Positions 49,419-57,693 of a stretch of 64,000 nt of DNA are shown in pieces. Source of the stretch: Streptomyces sp. P9-A2. GTDB taxonomy: Bacteria; Actinomycetota; Actinomycetes; Streptomycetales; Streptomycetaceae. The DNA lies in contig NZ_JAZIFX010000001.1 in NCBI RefSeq assembly GCF_036634175.1, positions 2,232,001 to 2,296,000 of the forward strand, given 5' to 3'. Made by a program: the position numbers and the translations under genes. A model generated the notes under the pieces. The model was given only the letters and a program-made list of their open reading frames with translations. It did no database searches and was not told where the DNA came from. Each line of letters opens with the position of its first letter. The stretch's first letter is position 1.

Positions 49419-50093
49419 ATGGAGACGGTCGGGACCGTCGTCGGCGCGGTGCCGGCGCCGGGTCTGCGGGAACGCAGGAAGCGGCTCACCCGCGACGCGC
49501 TGGTCCGGTCCTCCCTGGAGCTGTTCGCGACCCGCGGCTACGAGGGGACGACGGTCGACGACATCGCGGCGGCCGTCCACGTCTCGCAGCGCACCTTCTT
49601 CCGCTACTTCGCCAGCAAGGAGGAGGTCGCGTTCTACGTCCCGCGCCTCGCGGAGTCCCTCGTCGTCGACGCCGTACGGGGGCGCCCTCCGGGCGAGCCG
49701 CCGCTGGACGTGCTGCGCGGGGCCCTGCGGGAGAGCTGGGACGGCATCAACGAGGTCGTCGAGCAGGTCGTGCCGCTGGAGCTGCACCTGCGGGTGTACC
49801 GGGTGATCGAGTCGACGCCCGCGCTGCTCGCCGCGCATCTGCGGCGCTCCAGTGAACTGGAGGAGCGGCTGGCCCGCGTGATCGCCGGCCGTGAGGGCGT
49901 CGACCTGGACACCGACCCCCGGCCGCGCATCCTGGTGGCCGCGGTCTGCGGCGTGGTCCGGGTGGCGGAACGGTCCTGGTCCGCCGGGGACTTTGGCCTC
50001 GCCGCCCTGCGCGAGCTGGTGATGGCCCACCTGGACCAGTTGAGGCCCGCCCTGGCGGGACCCTGGAGCGACGCCCGACGCACCTCCGGGTGA
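49419..50093 (+). CDS. TetR-family repressor next to MFS pump
   Basis: 224 aa. HTH at about 25-70: RKRLTRDALVRSSLELFATRGYEGTTVDDIAAAVHVSQRTFFRYFASKEEV. The ligand domain carries a TetR_C-like LRESWDGINEVVEQ. Start ATG 49419 after GGGAGGAA 4 nt upstream. It is divergent from the DHA2 efflux pump with a 185-bp shared region, the standard arrangement for a drug-sensing repressor that controls its pump. The ligand is not predictable. Confidence 0.9.
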   Translation: METVGTVVGAVPAPGLRERRKRLTRDALVRSSLELFATRGYEGTTVDDIAAAVHVSQRTFFRYFASKEEVAFYVPRLAESLVVDAVRGRPPGEPPLDVLRGALRESWDGINEVVEQVVPLELHLRVYRVIESTPALLAAHLRRSSELEERLARVIAGREGVDLDTDPRPRILVAAVCGVVRVAERSWSAGDFGLAALRELVMAHLDQLRPALAGPWSDARRTSG

Positions 50094-50179
50094 CTACTGC
50101 TCACCATCGACGTATCGAAACGTGATACCCGTCACTTGATTGACGCGAGACCCTCCCGTTCTCCTAGTGTGTCCTGTCA

Positions 50180-51397
50180 GTGACTTCCTTCGACACCACC
50201 CCGCAACTGAACGTGTGGCGTGCGCTCCTCGCACTGGCCGTCGTCTTCGTGATGCTGGCGACCACCGGCTGGACGGCACTGCGCCAACAGCGGGACAAGG
50301 CACCTCTCCCGGCCTCGCTCCTCGCCTGGGAGAAGGGGCACATAGGAGGCCACCGGCTGCCCGCCCCCGAGACCGCGCCCGCCGAACTGGCCCGGTTCTT
50401 CGCCTCCCTCACCAAGGCTCAGCGGACGGGCCTCGCCCACCGGTTCCCCCTCGCGGTCGGCAACATGAACGGGGCCCCGGCCGCGCTGCGCTACCGCGCC
50501 AACCGCATCGCGCTGGGGCAGGCCCGTGAGATCGAGCGGGAACGGATGCGCGACAAACGACTCACGCCCGCCGGACAGCATCAGGCGGGCCGCCGGATGA
50601 ACCGCTTCACGGCCCTGATGAGCCCGGACCGCCAGATCCTCGCCTTCGACCCGTCGGGCCCCGGCCGGGTCGCCGAGGTGTTCGGCGACCTGCGCGGGGC
50701 CGAGCGGGTCTCGGTCGTCGTCCCCGGCGTCGACACCGACCTCCTCACCTTCCAGCGCACCCGACGCCGCTACGCGGCGCCCGTCGGCATGGCCCGGTCG
50801 CTCTACGCGGCCGAGCACGCGGCGGCCCCCTCGACCCGTACCGCCGTGATCGCCTGGGCCGACTACACCGCGCCCAGCGGGCTCGGCATGGAGTCGGCGA
50901 TGGCGGCGCGCGCCGAGAGCGGCGCGGCACGCCTCGGCGCGCTGCTGCGCGCCCTGCCCGGCGAGGCCCGCGTCTCCCTGTTCTGCCACAGCTACGGCTC
51001 CGTGGTGTGCGGGCTCGCCGCGCCCACGCTGCCTGGCCGGGTGACCGACATAGCGGTGGCCGGCAGCCCCGGCATGCGGGCCGAGTCGGTCACCGACCTG
51101 CGTACCCACGCGCGGGTGTGGGCGATGCGGGACGCCGACGACTGGATCCAGGACGTGCCCTACCTGGAGGTCGGCGGACTGGGGCACGGGGCCGACCCGG
51201 TGTCCCCGGCCTTCGGGGCACGCGTGCTGTCGGCGCGTGAGGCCCGAGGACACAGCGGGTACTTCGTGCCGGGCACCGACAGTCTGCGCAACTTCGCCGA
51301 GATCGGTGTTGGCGCATACCGCGCGGTGGACTGCGCACAGGAGAACGGCGTATGCCGGACGGGTTTGTCCGACGCCGCCGCATCGGGACGCGCGTAG
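50180..51397 (+). CDS. DUF1023-type alpha/beta hydrolase, membrane-anchored
   Basis: 405 aa, GTG 50180. One N-terminal membrane helix (RALLALAVVFVMLATTGWTAL) makes it a type II or lipid-anchored exported protein. The DUF1023 alpha/beta-hydrolase domain includes VSVVVPGVDTDL, the nucleophile elbow CHSYGSVVCG (G-x-S-x-G-like HSYGS) and the Asp/His-bearing end VGGLGHGADPVSPAFG. It probably hydrolyses an ester or amide outside the membrane. The upstream TAGTGT lies 9 nt before the start and no Shine-Dalgarno is visible. It is followed closely by the DUF4429 gene. Confidence 0.85.
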   Translation: MTSFDTTPQLNVWRALLALAVVFVMLATTGWTALRQQRDKAPLPASLLAWEKGHIGGHRLPAPETAPAELARFFASLTKAQRTGLAHRFPLAVGNMNGAPAALRYRANRIALGQAREIERERMRDKRLTPAGQHQAGRRMNRFTALMSPDRQILAFDPSGPGRVAEVFGDLRGAERVSVVVPGVDTDLLTFQRTRRRYAAPVGMARSLYAAEHAAAPSTRTAVIAWADYTAPSGLGMESAMAARAESGAARLGALLRALPGEARVSLFCHSYGSVVCGLAAPTLPGRVTDIAVAGSPGMRAESVTDLRTHARVWAMRDADDWIQDVPYLEVGGLGHGADPVSPAFGARVLSAREARGHSGYFVPGTDSLRNFAEIGVGAYRAVDCAQENGVCRTGLSDAAASGRA

Positions 51398-51416
51398 AGA
51401 ACGGAGGAACCGCGGT

Positions 51417-52313
51417 ATGTACGGGGAGGGGACGAAAAAGCTCGTGCCGCATACGATGAGCCGCATGGGTGACGTACTGGCCGGATTTCACGCTGCCTGG
51501 GAGTTCACGTCCGACTCCGTGCTCATCCGGTACGAAAGGGGGATCAGAACACCCAAGTTGTTTCAGGCACTCGAGGAACGGCTCATCCCCCTGGAGGCCG
51601 TCGCCGGAGTGACGCTGACCCCCGGAAGACGCGACACCGTCGTGCTGCGCATCGAGCCGCGGCCCGGCGCCGACCCGTTGATGGAGGCGGCGGCCGGGCA
51701 GCTGAAGGACAGCTGCGACCCCTACCGGCTCGTGCTGCCCGCCGAACGCGAGACGCTCGCCGAGTACTACGCCGACGAACTCCTCGCCCTGCTCACCGAG
51801 TCGGGCCCCGCCGAGCGCCACCTGGTGTCCGCCCCGAAAACACCGCTGCACTTCAAGGCGTACGACGGCAGGGCCTCCTTCGACGGAAAGGCGGTCTCCT
51901 TCCGCTGGTCCTGGACGGGGGCCTCGTCCGCGAAGTGGAAGGCCGGCGACCAGCGCTTCCCCGTCGAGGAGTTGCGCGGCGTGGAGTGGCGCTCCCCGGA
52001 GGTCTTCGAAGGGCATCTGCGGCTGCTGCACCACGACGAGCCCGCCCAGTCACCGCACGCCGACCAGGATCCGGCGGCCGTGGTGTTCGGGCTGGGCTAC
52101 GGACCCGTGCACGAGTCGCTGCCGTTCGCGGCGGCCGTACTGGCGGCGGCGCGGACGACCGCGCCGGTGCCCGTGGCGGCCGCGTCCGCCGTACGCCGCG
52201 ACCCCGCGGACATCGCCGACCGCATACGCCACCTCGGGGAACTGCACCAGGCGGGACTGGTGACGGACGAGGAATTCTCCGTGAAGAAGGCGGAGTTGCT
52301 GGCGGAGTTGTAG
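51417..52313 (+). CDS. DUF4429 protein with C-terminal SHOCT domain
   Basis: 298 aa from ATG 51417, backed by GGAGGA 8 nt upstream; ATG 51456 or 51465 are in-frame alternatives with no Shine-Dalgarno. Two DUF4429 repeats (about 15-95 and about 145-235) have the PH-like pattern: FTSDSVLIRYERG and FDGKAVSFRWSWTGA. A C-terminal SHOCT segment reads RIRHLGELHQAGLVTDEEFSVKKAELLAEL. SHOCT domains mediate oligomerisation or partner binding. Function unknown. It is 19 nt downstream of the hydrolase gene and probably co-transcribed. Confidence 0.85.
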   Translation: MYGEGTKKLVPHTMSRMGDVLAGFHAAWEFTSDSVLIRYERGIRTPKLFQALEERLIPLEAVAGVTLTPGRRDTVVLRIEPRPGADPLMEAAAGQLKDSCDPYRLVLPAERETLAEYYADELLALLTESGPAERHLVSAPKTPLHFKAYDGRASFDGKAVSFRWSWTGASSAKWKAGDQRFPVEELRGVEWRSPEVFEGHLRLLHHDEPAQSPHADQDPAAVVFGLGYGPVHESLPFAAAVLAAARTTAPVPVAAASAVRRDPADIADRIRHLGELHQAGLVTDEEFSVKKAELLAEL

Positions 52314-52422
52314 GCGCCCCGGTCGAGGCACCCCGTCGGGTCCACGGCGGGATCCACAGCGGGGGCGACTCGTGGGTGCCGCCGCATCCCGGCCGCCCGG
52401 CGGGTACGTCGTCGGCGAAACC

Positions 52423-52449
52423 GTGAGCACTGTGCGGCACGGTGCTCAC
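52423..52449. terminator. Candidate terminator between convergent genes
   Basis: 8-bp stem GTGAGCAC / GTGCTCAC with an 11-nt loop, in the 212-bp gap between the DUF4429 gene and the minus-strand MerR gene. Confidence 0.45.
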
Positions 52450-52525
52450 AGCCTTCACGGATGAGCGCCGGTCGAGCAGAGGGGCCGTCAGTGTTCACCG
52501 CCCAGCCCTTCGGTACCGCCGTCGC

Positions 52526-53002
52526 TCAACGCGACCTCTCCGACGCCAGGGCGCGCCCGGCGTCCGCGTAGAAGTTGATCTTCCGGTCGAGCAGGGCGAG
52601 GGTGTCCTGGAGCTCCGCGATCCGGGTCACCACGTTCTCGCGGGTCGCCTTGATGAGCTCGAAACGGTCGGCGTAGGTGTGGTCGCCCTCCCGCACCATC
52701 TCCGCGTACCGGACCATGTCCGCGACCGGCATCCCGGTCAGGCGGAGCTTGCCGACGAGGGCGAGCCAGTCGAGGTCGCGGTTGCTGTAGCGGCGCTGGC
52801 CGGTGTGCGACCGGTCGATGTGCGGCATCAGCCCGATGCGCTCGTACCAGCGCAGGGTGTGTGCGCTCAGCCCGGTGAGGGCGGCCACCTCGCTGATCGT
52901 GTATCTGTCCGCGCCGTCCGGCCGCCGGTCGCCCTGCGGCGGCCCGGCGCAGGTGTCGGTCCTGGCACCCGTGGTCTCACCCGTGGTCTCCGTCACCGTC
53001 AT
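52526..53002 (-). CDS. MerR-family regulator
   Basis: 158 aa. After a non-conserved leader of about 32 residues comes the MerR HTH: YTISEVAALTGLSAHTLRWYERIGLMP and RRYSNRDLDWLALVGKLRLTGMPVADM. A dimerisation helix is at about 110-140. There is no conserved metal-binding Cys, so it belongs to the drug/aldehyde/redox MerR groups. Its own promoter has the MerR layout, and TAGCGT ends 7 nt before the ATG, so the mRNA may be leaderless. Divergent from a GNAT gene. Confidence 0.9.
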   Translation of the reverse strand: MTVTETTGETTGARTDTCAGPPQGDRRPDGADRYTISEVAALTGLSAHTLRWYERIGLMPHIDRSHTGQRRYSNRDLDWLALVGKLRLTGMPVADMVRYAEMVREGDHTYADRFELIKATRENVVTRIAELQDTLALLDRKINFYADAGRALASERSR

Positions 53003-53008
53003 ACCCTC

Positions 53009-53039
53009 CACGCTAGATCCCTGGAGTGCACTCCAGGCA
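53009..53039 (-). promoter_or_regulatory. MerR-type autoregulated promoter with palindromic operator
   Basis: On the minus strand: -35 TTGCCT, 19-bp spacer, -10 TAGCGT. The perfect palindrome CTGGAGTGCACTCCAG (53021-53036) covers the end of the -35 and the spacer. The 19-bp spacer with a dyad is the classical MerR arrangement, where protein binding untwists the DNA. Confidence 0.75.
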
Positions 53040-53098
53040 AGCACGAGCGGCGGGAAAAGGCGGGAGGGCGGGTGCCCCGGCCGATTAGCATGCCGGCC

Positions 53099-53572
53099 AT
53101 GACTCGTGTGCGTGTACGCCGTGCGGTGCCCGGGGACGCGGAGGAAGTACTGCGCCTGCGCCAGGTGATGATCGACTCGCTGGCCCGTTCCTCCCCCGCC
53201 ACGGACTGGCACGCCGACGCCCTGCCGGTGCTGCGCGCGAAGCTCGCCGAGCCGGACGGCCCGTTCGTGGCGTTCGTCGTGGACCGTCCGGAGCGGGGCG
53301 GGCTGTCGGCGCTGGTGGCCGGCACGATCGAGTACCGCATCGGCGGCGCGCACGACCCGCACGGCACCGACGGCTACGTCTTCAGCGTCGCCACCGACCC
53401 GGACGCCCGCCGCCGGGGCCACGCGCGGGCCTGCATGGAGGCGCTGCTGGATTGGTTCCGTGAGCGCGGCGCCCGCCGCGTCCGCCTCACCGCGTCCGCA
53501 CAGGCCGAGCCGCTGTACGCCTCGATGGGCTTCACCCGCAGGCCGGACCCGTTGCTCGAGCTGCGGCTGTGA
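53099..53572 (+). CDS. GNAT-family N-acetyltransferase
   Basis: 157 aa. Motif A: VFSVATDPDARRRGHARACMEALLDW with the R-R-x-G-x-A acetyl-CoA loop. Motif B: PLYASMGFTRRPDPLLELRL. TAGCAT ends 7 nt before ATG 53099 and there is no Shine-Dalgarno, suggesting leaderless translation; an in-frame ATG at 53090 is the alternative. It shares a divergent region with the MerR gene, so MerR could control it. The acceptor substrate is unknown. Confidence 0.88.
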   Translation: MTRVRVRRAVPGDAEEVLRLRQVMIDSLARSSPATDWHADALPVLRAKLAEPDGPFVAFVVDRPERGGLSALVAGTIEYRIGGAHDPHGTDGYVFSVATDPDARRRGHARACMEALLDWFRERGARRVRLTASAQAEPLYASMGFTRRPDPLLELRL

Positions 53573-53590
53573 GCGCATACCCTCGATGGC

Positions 53591-54418
53591 ATGTCGCTCA
53601 AGAGCCTCGCGTCGATCGAGAACTGGCCGGTTCCCACCGCGGCGGCGGGAGCCGTCCGGGCGGACGGCACCGTCCTGGACACCCACGGCCCCACCGGCCA
53701 CCGCTTCCCGCTCGCCTCGGTCACCAAGCCGCTCGCGGCGTACGCGGCGCTCGTGGCGTACGAGGAGGGCGCGATCGAGCTGGACGAGCCGGCCGGCCCC
53801 GAGGGCTCGACGGTCCGCCACCTCCTCGCCCACACCTCCGGCCTCGCCTTCGACGAGCACCGGGTGACCTCCGCCCCCGGTGAGCGCCGCCTGTACTCCA
53901 ACGCCGGGTTCGAGCAGCTCGGCGACCACATCACGAAGGCGACGGAGATCCCGTTCGCCGAGTACCTGCGGCAGGCGGTGCTGGAACCGCTGGGGATGAC
54001 GTCGACGTCCCTCGACGGCACCGGCTCCCCGGCGAAGGACGGCACGTCCACGGTGGACGACCTGCTGCGCTTCGCCGCCGAGGTGCAGGCCCCGCGCCTG
54101 CTGGACCCGCGGACCGTCGCCGAGGCGATGACGGTCCAGTACCGGGGAACGAAGGGCGTCCTGCCGGGCTACGGCCACCAGAACCCCAACGACTGGGGCC
54201 TCGGCTTCGAGATCCGCGACTCCAAGACCCCGCACTGGACGGGCGGCTCCTCCTCGCCCCGTACCTTCGGCCACTTCGGCCAGTCGGGCACGTTCCTGTG
54301 GATCGACCCGGCGGCGGGCGTCGCCTGCGCGGCCCTGGCCGACCGCGCCTTCGGCCCCTGGGCGGTCGAGGCCTGGCCGCCGTTCACCGACGCGGTGCTG
54401 GCGGAGCTGCGGGGCTGA
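53591..54418 (+). CDS. Serine hydrolase, beta-lactamase class C / penicillin-binding family
   Basis: 275 aa, no signal peptide. The catalytic SxxK is SVTK in FPLASVTKPLAAY (about 39-51), the YxN motif is YSNAGFEQLG (about 101-110), and the third element appears as HFGQSGTFLWIDP (H-x-G in place of KTG). Length is short for class C beta-lactamases (about 350), fitting an esterase or D-amino-acid-type hydrolase. TACCCT ends 7 nt before the ATG, with no Shine-Dalgarno. It lies 18 nt after the GNAT gene. Confidence 0.88.
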   Translation: MSLKSLASIENWPVPTAAAGAVRADGTVLDTHGPTGHRFPLASVTKPLAAYAALVAYEEGAIELDEPAGPEGSTVRHLLAHTSGLAFDEHRVTSAPGERRLYSNAGFEQLGDHITKATEIPFAEYLRQAVLEPLGMTSTSLDGTGSPAKDGTSTVDDLLRFAAEVQAPRLLDPRTVAEAMTVQYRGTKGVLPGYGHQNPNDWGLGFEIRDSKTPHWTGGSSSPRTFGHFGQSGTFLWIDPAAGVACAALADRAFGPWAVEAWPPFTDAVLAELRG

Positions 54419-54648
54419 GGGCGCACTCCGCGGAAGCACCGGCGGCAACCTGATCGCCACGGACAGCGGCGCCTGCGGGGCACCCTCGTGCGGACTGCCA
54501 GAGGGTAGAGCAGCCGGCGACACGACCTCTGGCCATATCGTCACCCTCTGGTTGGCCGCGAAACCCAAGTTTTACTTGAGCTTCGCGCAGCGCCATGCGC
54601 AAAACTAAAACCTCCGCTGTACTGCACGACCCTCAGGAGCCCGGCCGT

Positions 54649-55092
54649 TCACCAAGGCGGTGCCGTCCGAGGCCCGGGGCCGAGTGCACACTCGAACCAC
54701 ACGGTCTTGCCACCACCCGTCGGACACGGCGTGACACCCCACCGATCGGTCACCGCCTCGACGAGCAAGAGCCCGCGCCCACCCTCGGCCAACGCTTCCT
54801 GCGCTGCCGCCACGGGCAGTCGCGGGCACGCGTCGGAGACCTCGACCCGGACCGCTCCCGGCAGCAGCAGGAAGCAGATGCCGCAACGGCGGCCGGGGAC
54901 ATGCCGGATGACGTTGGCGAGCAGCTCCGACAGCGCGAGTTCAGCCGCGTCGGCGACCTCCAGCAGGCCGGATCCCTTGAGGTAGAGCCACAGAATGCGC
55001 CGCAGGTGCCGGACCGAGTGCTCACCCAGGGCGAACTCGGCCCGGTACCGCGTCTCGACGTCCGCCGCACGCGGACCAGTTGCTTGATTCAC
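54649..55092 (-). CDS. HATPase_c protein (RsbW-like serine kinase/ATPase fold)
   Basis: 147 aa, GTG start. The GHKL N box is seen as AADAAELALSELLANVIRHVPG-like ELALSELLANVIRH (about 50-63), and the G1/G2 region as EGGRGLLLVEAVTDRWG. Such Streptomyces proteins act as anti-sigma-factor kinases or ATP-binding regulators. It is divergent from the HTH/DUF397 pair, a layout found repeatedly in Streptomyces (WhiJ-like loci). No dedicated sigma factor lies nearby. Confidence 0.85.
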   Translation of the reverse strand: MNQATGPRAADVETRYRAEFALGEHSVRHLRRILWLYLKGSGLLEVADAAELALSELLANVIRHVPGRRCGICFLLLPGAVRVEVSDACPRLPVAAAQEALAEGGRGLLLVEAVTDRWGVTPCPTGGGKTVWFECALGPGPRTAPPW

Positions 55093-55179
55093 ACCACCAG
55101 AATGCGACGCTCTGCGTACGCTCGACTACGCAACGAAACCAACGTCATGAGACGTCAAGACCAGGCCGGAGGCACCACC

Positions 55180-56028
55180 GTGGCCAACATCCAGACGCTC
55201 GACCCCAGCGCGTCCCCCCTCGACTACTACGGCTGGGAGTTGCGCCGCCAGCGCGAGGCCCACGGCCTCAAGCAGGGCCAGCTCGGCGAGATCATCTTCT
55301 GCACGGGCTCGCTGATCTGCCAGATCGAGACCACGAGGAAGGTCCCCACCCGCGACTTCTCCGAACGCGTGGACGCGGCTCTCGGCACGGACGGCCTCTT
55401 CTCCCGCCTGATCGGCTTGGTCCTGCGAAGCCAACTGCCCACCTGGTTCCAGCCGTACGCGGAGATGGAGGCGAAGGCGACGTACATCTCCACGTACCAG
55501 GCCCAGGTGGTGTACGGACTGCTGCAGTCGGAGGAGTACGCACGGGCGGTGCTCGCTACCGGGATGCCGGACGATCTGGAAAGCCTGGTGACCGCTCGGA
55601 TGGAGCGCCAGCGCATCTTGGAACGGGAGCAGCCGCCGCTGGCCTGGGTGGTGCTGGATGAGGCCGTACTGCACCGGCCGATCGGCGGCCCTGACGTCAT
55701 GCGGCGCCAACTGACACACTTGTTGAAGTTCACCGGTAACCGGTGGGTGCACGTACAGGTGCTGCCGAACAAGGTCGGTGGACACTCCAGCCTCGCTGGT
55801 TCGTTCAACTTCCTCCGCTTCGAAGACGACCCGGATGTGGTCTACACGGAAGACCTCATCTCCGGTCATATGACGGCCAATCCCGAGACTCTCAGGGAAG
55901 CTTCCCTCCGTTACGCTCGCTTGCAGGCCGCCGCGCTCTCCGCGGAGGATTCGGCGGAACTGATCATCCACGTGATGGAGGAACGCTATGGACACCGCTC
56001 CCAGCTCGAGGAACAGCCAGTGGCGTAA
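55180..56028 (+). CDS. XRE-type HTH regulator with DUF5753 domain
   Basis: 282 aa from GTG 55180, supported by CCGGAGG 8 nt upstream. In-frame ATGs at 55102 and 55147 lack Shine-Dalgarno sequences. The HTH covers about 15-70 (YYGWELRRQREAHGLKQGQLGEIIFCTGSLICQIETTRK). DUF5753 follows (about 95-275: FQPYAEMEAKATYISTYQAQVVYGLLQSEEYARAV). It belongs to the WhiJ-like regulator family. The 3' end overlaps the DUF397 gene by 41 nt, so the two are coupled. Its target operators are unknown. Confidence 0.9.
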   Translation: MANIQTLDPSASPLDYYGWELRRQREAHGLKQGQLGEIIFCTGSLICQIETTRKVPTRDFSERVDAALGTDGLFSRLIGLVLRSQLPTWFQPYAEMEAKATYISTYQAQVVYGLLQSEEYARAVLATGMPDDLESLVTARMERQRILEREQPPLAWVVLDEAVLHRPIGGPDVMRRQLTHLLKFTGNRWVHVQVLPNKVGGHSSLAGSFNFLRFEDDPDVVYTEDLISGHMTANPETLREASLRYARLQAAALSAEDSAELIIHVMEERYGHRSQLEEQPVA

Positions 56029-56257
56029 GTCCAGTTACAGCGGCAACACCGGCGGGGACTGCGTGGAGTGCACCATCACGGACGGCGCTGCCTGGCGCAC
56101 TTCGCGCTACAGCGGAAGCAACGGCGGCGAATGCGTCGAGATGGCCGTCGGCTGCCCGACCGGTGCCGTCCCGGTGCGTGACAGCAAGAATCCGGCTGGC
56201 CCCGTCCTCACCGTCGGCGCCCCCGCCTGGCAGACCTTCGTCACCGGTCTGCGCTGA
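55988..56257 (+). CDS. DUF397 protein with a duplicated DUF397 motif
   Basis: 89 aa. GGAGGAA lies 4 nt before the ATG, inside the regulator gene. Two DUF397 motifs occur in tandem: WRKSSYSGNTGGDCVECT (12-29), which is a half-copy, and WRTSRYSGSNGGECVEMA followed by PVRDSKNPAGPVLTVGAPAW (a full copy). DUF397 proteins are small partners of the adjacent HTH-DUF5753 regulators. Most have only one motif, so this has probably undergone a partial internal duplication. Confidence 0.88.
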   Translation: MDTAPSSRNSQWRKSSYSGNTGGDCVECTITDGAAWRTSRYSGSNGGECVEMAVGCPTGAVPVRDSKNPAGPVLTVGAPAWQTFVTGLR

Positions 56258-56341
56258 CCGCTCCGCCCGAGAGCTGCGTCAACCGCCCCCACACGACGGC
56301 ATGGTCTCGTCGGCATCCGATGCGACGGGACCCACCGCCCT

Positions 56342-56908
56342 CTACCTCGACGGCGCGACGCCACGATCCGCCCGGCGCAACTCACCGGCAGCCAGGACTG
56401 CGTATGCGGCACCGACGAAGGCCACGCCGGACATCGTGAGCATGCTGCGCTGATCGGTCTCCAGGACAGCCTGATACCGCTCCCGGGAGAGTTCGACCGT
56501 GCCGCGTGCAGTGGTGTCGAAGGCGAAGTACCGCCCGTCCCTCGCCTCGGCGGACTGCAGGTTCCCTTCCTGTCCCAGGCTGAGGAACATCATCGCCATA
56601 CCCGACAGAGCCAGTACCGCGAGCCCTGCCTGAACCTTGCCAGGAAGACACCGAAAGGCCTGCCAAACCAAGGCTTTGTCCACCCGCATCAGGACAAGAC
56701 GGGCCAGGGCAGTTGCGAGGACAGGGAAGACCAGGACAACGATCAGCGCCAGCAGCCCTGTCTCCTCCGGCAGCGGCAGGGTCCCGGGCAGCCGAGTGAG
56801 CCAGGCCAGCACCACCGAAACGGCGCCCAGCACGGCCGCGACACCACCGTGCACCTTGAACGACCACCCCATGATCCGCAGCCTGCCACAGGCATCGCAC
56901 CAGGTCAC
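56342..56908 (-). CDS. Membrane protein of unknown function
   Basis: 188 aa from GTG 56908 (GGGAG 7 nt upstream). Four helices are predicted: AAVLGAVSVVLAWLT, LALIVVLVFPVLATALARLVLM, VQAGLAVLALSGMAMMFLS and MSGVAFVGAAYAVLAAGELRR. A polar extracytoplasmic loop sits between helices 3 and 4 (QEGNLQSAEARDGRYFAFDTT). The N-terminal WCDACGRLRI could be a Cys pair. No family recognised. It ends just before the decayed ISAs1 element. Confidence 0.7.
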   Translation of the reverse strand: MTWCDACGRLRIMGWSFKVHGGVAAVLGAVSVVLAWLTRLPGTLPLPEETGLLALIVVLVFPVLATALARLVLMRVDKALVWQAFRCLPGKVQAGLAVLALSGMAMMFLSLGQEGNLQSAEARDGRYFAFDTTARGTVELSRERYQAVLETDQRSMLTMSGVAFVGAAYAVLAAGELRRADRGVAPSR

Positions 56909-56939
56909 TGCCCGCTCCCGGCAGCGATCACCGCTTCAG

Positions 56940-57435
56940 CCTGCCGCATCCTGCTCTGCCAGGATCAGCTGCCCGCCAAATCGCTTCACCACCGGGCTGA
57001 AGCCCGGCGCACTGCAAATAGGCCCGGTAGCCAGGAGGTAGATCTTCCGGCCGTCCGCTCGGGCAGCACCCCGGAGCGACTTCCTGCCGACGGTCGGCCC
57101 GCGCGGACCGGGGATCTTGTCCTGACGGTCCGTGAGGCCAGGCGCCGACCGCGCGGTCCAGGGCGTCGGTGCCGACCCCGGCCGGCAGCCTGTAGATCGC
57201 GGACTCCGCAGGCCAGGACCGCGCACGTAGTCAGCGCGAGCGGTGTCACGGGTGAGTGCCGTGCCCCACGGGGATCACGGAGGTCGGGGACCTGTGCGAG
57301 GCATTCCAGCAGGCCCGCAATCCCACTCGCGTCGACTTCCGGACGTGGGCTGAGCCGGCCAAAGGCAGAAGAGATCAGAGAGGACGCGTCGGTAGGCACG
57401 GGCTTCCCAGGGCCACAAAGCGTAGAGAACCCCAT
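56940..57435 (-). pseudogene. Decayed ISAs1-family transposase remnant
   Basis: Reading on the minus strand from 57435: an intact N-terminal part (LLECLAQVPDLRDPRGARHSPVTPLALTTCAVLACG) matches the DDE_Tnp_1-associated domain of ISAs1 transposases. The reading then shifts frame to RLPAGVGTDALDRAVGAW, and shifts again to LTDRQDK...GRKSLRGAARADGRKIYLLA, the family's GKxLRG...DGR..hLLA segment. The middle and the catalytic C-terminus are missing, so it cannot move. It marks the left side of the DUF393-HTTM-DUF5819-DUF3494 module. Confidence 0.85.
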
Positions 57436-57516
57436 GATCACGGGCGCCCGCTCCTGTCTTGTGGCGGCCACCGTTTCGTGACCGCCCCGGTACCCCTGGC
57501 GGGACAGCTCCACCGT

Positions 57517-57554
57517 CGGCGCGCAGGTGGACTTCACCGTCCACCTGCGCGCCG
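57517..57554. other. Strong 16-bp hairpin
   Basis: Perfect inverted repeat CGGCGCGCAGGTGGAC / GTCCACCTGCGCGCCG with a TTCACC loop, between the transposase remnant and the DUF393 gene. It may be a terminator or an insertion scar. No U-tract follows. Confidence 0.6.
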
Positions 57555-57693
57555 GCGGCGGGCCGGATCCGGCCCACTCTCCGGCATGGGTCGAATCAGT
57601 GGATGCTCCATAGGTCGTGTTGCTCGCCAATCTGCTTTTGATCACCGCACACTGAAGTTCTTCAACGCAGTCCGTAGAGGAAAGGGATCCCAG

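Noticed and set aside
54566..54578. CAAGTTTTACTTG inverted repeat near the ATPase gene
   Set aside because: Short 5-bp arms and 470 bp or more from any start it might control; too weak to call an operator.
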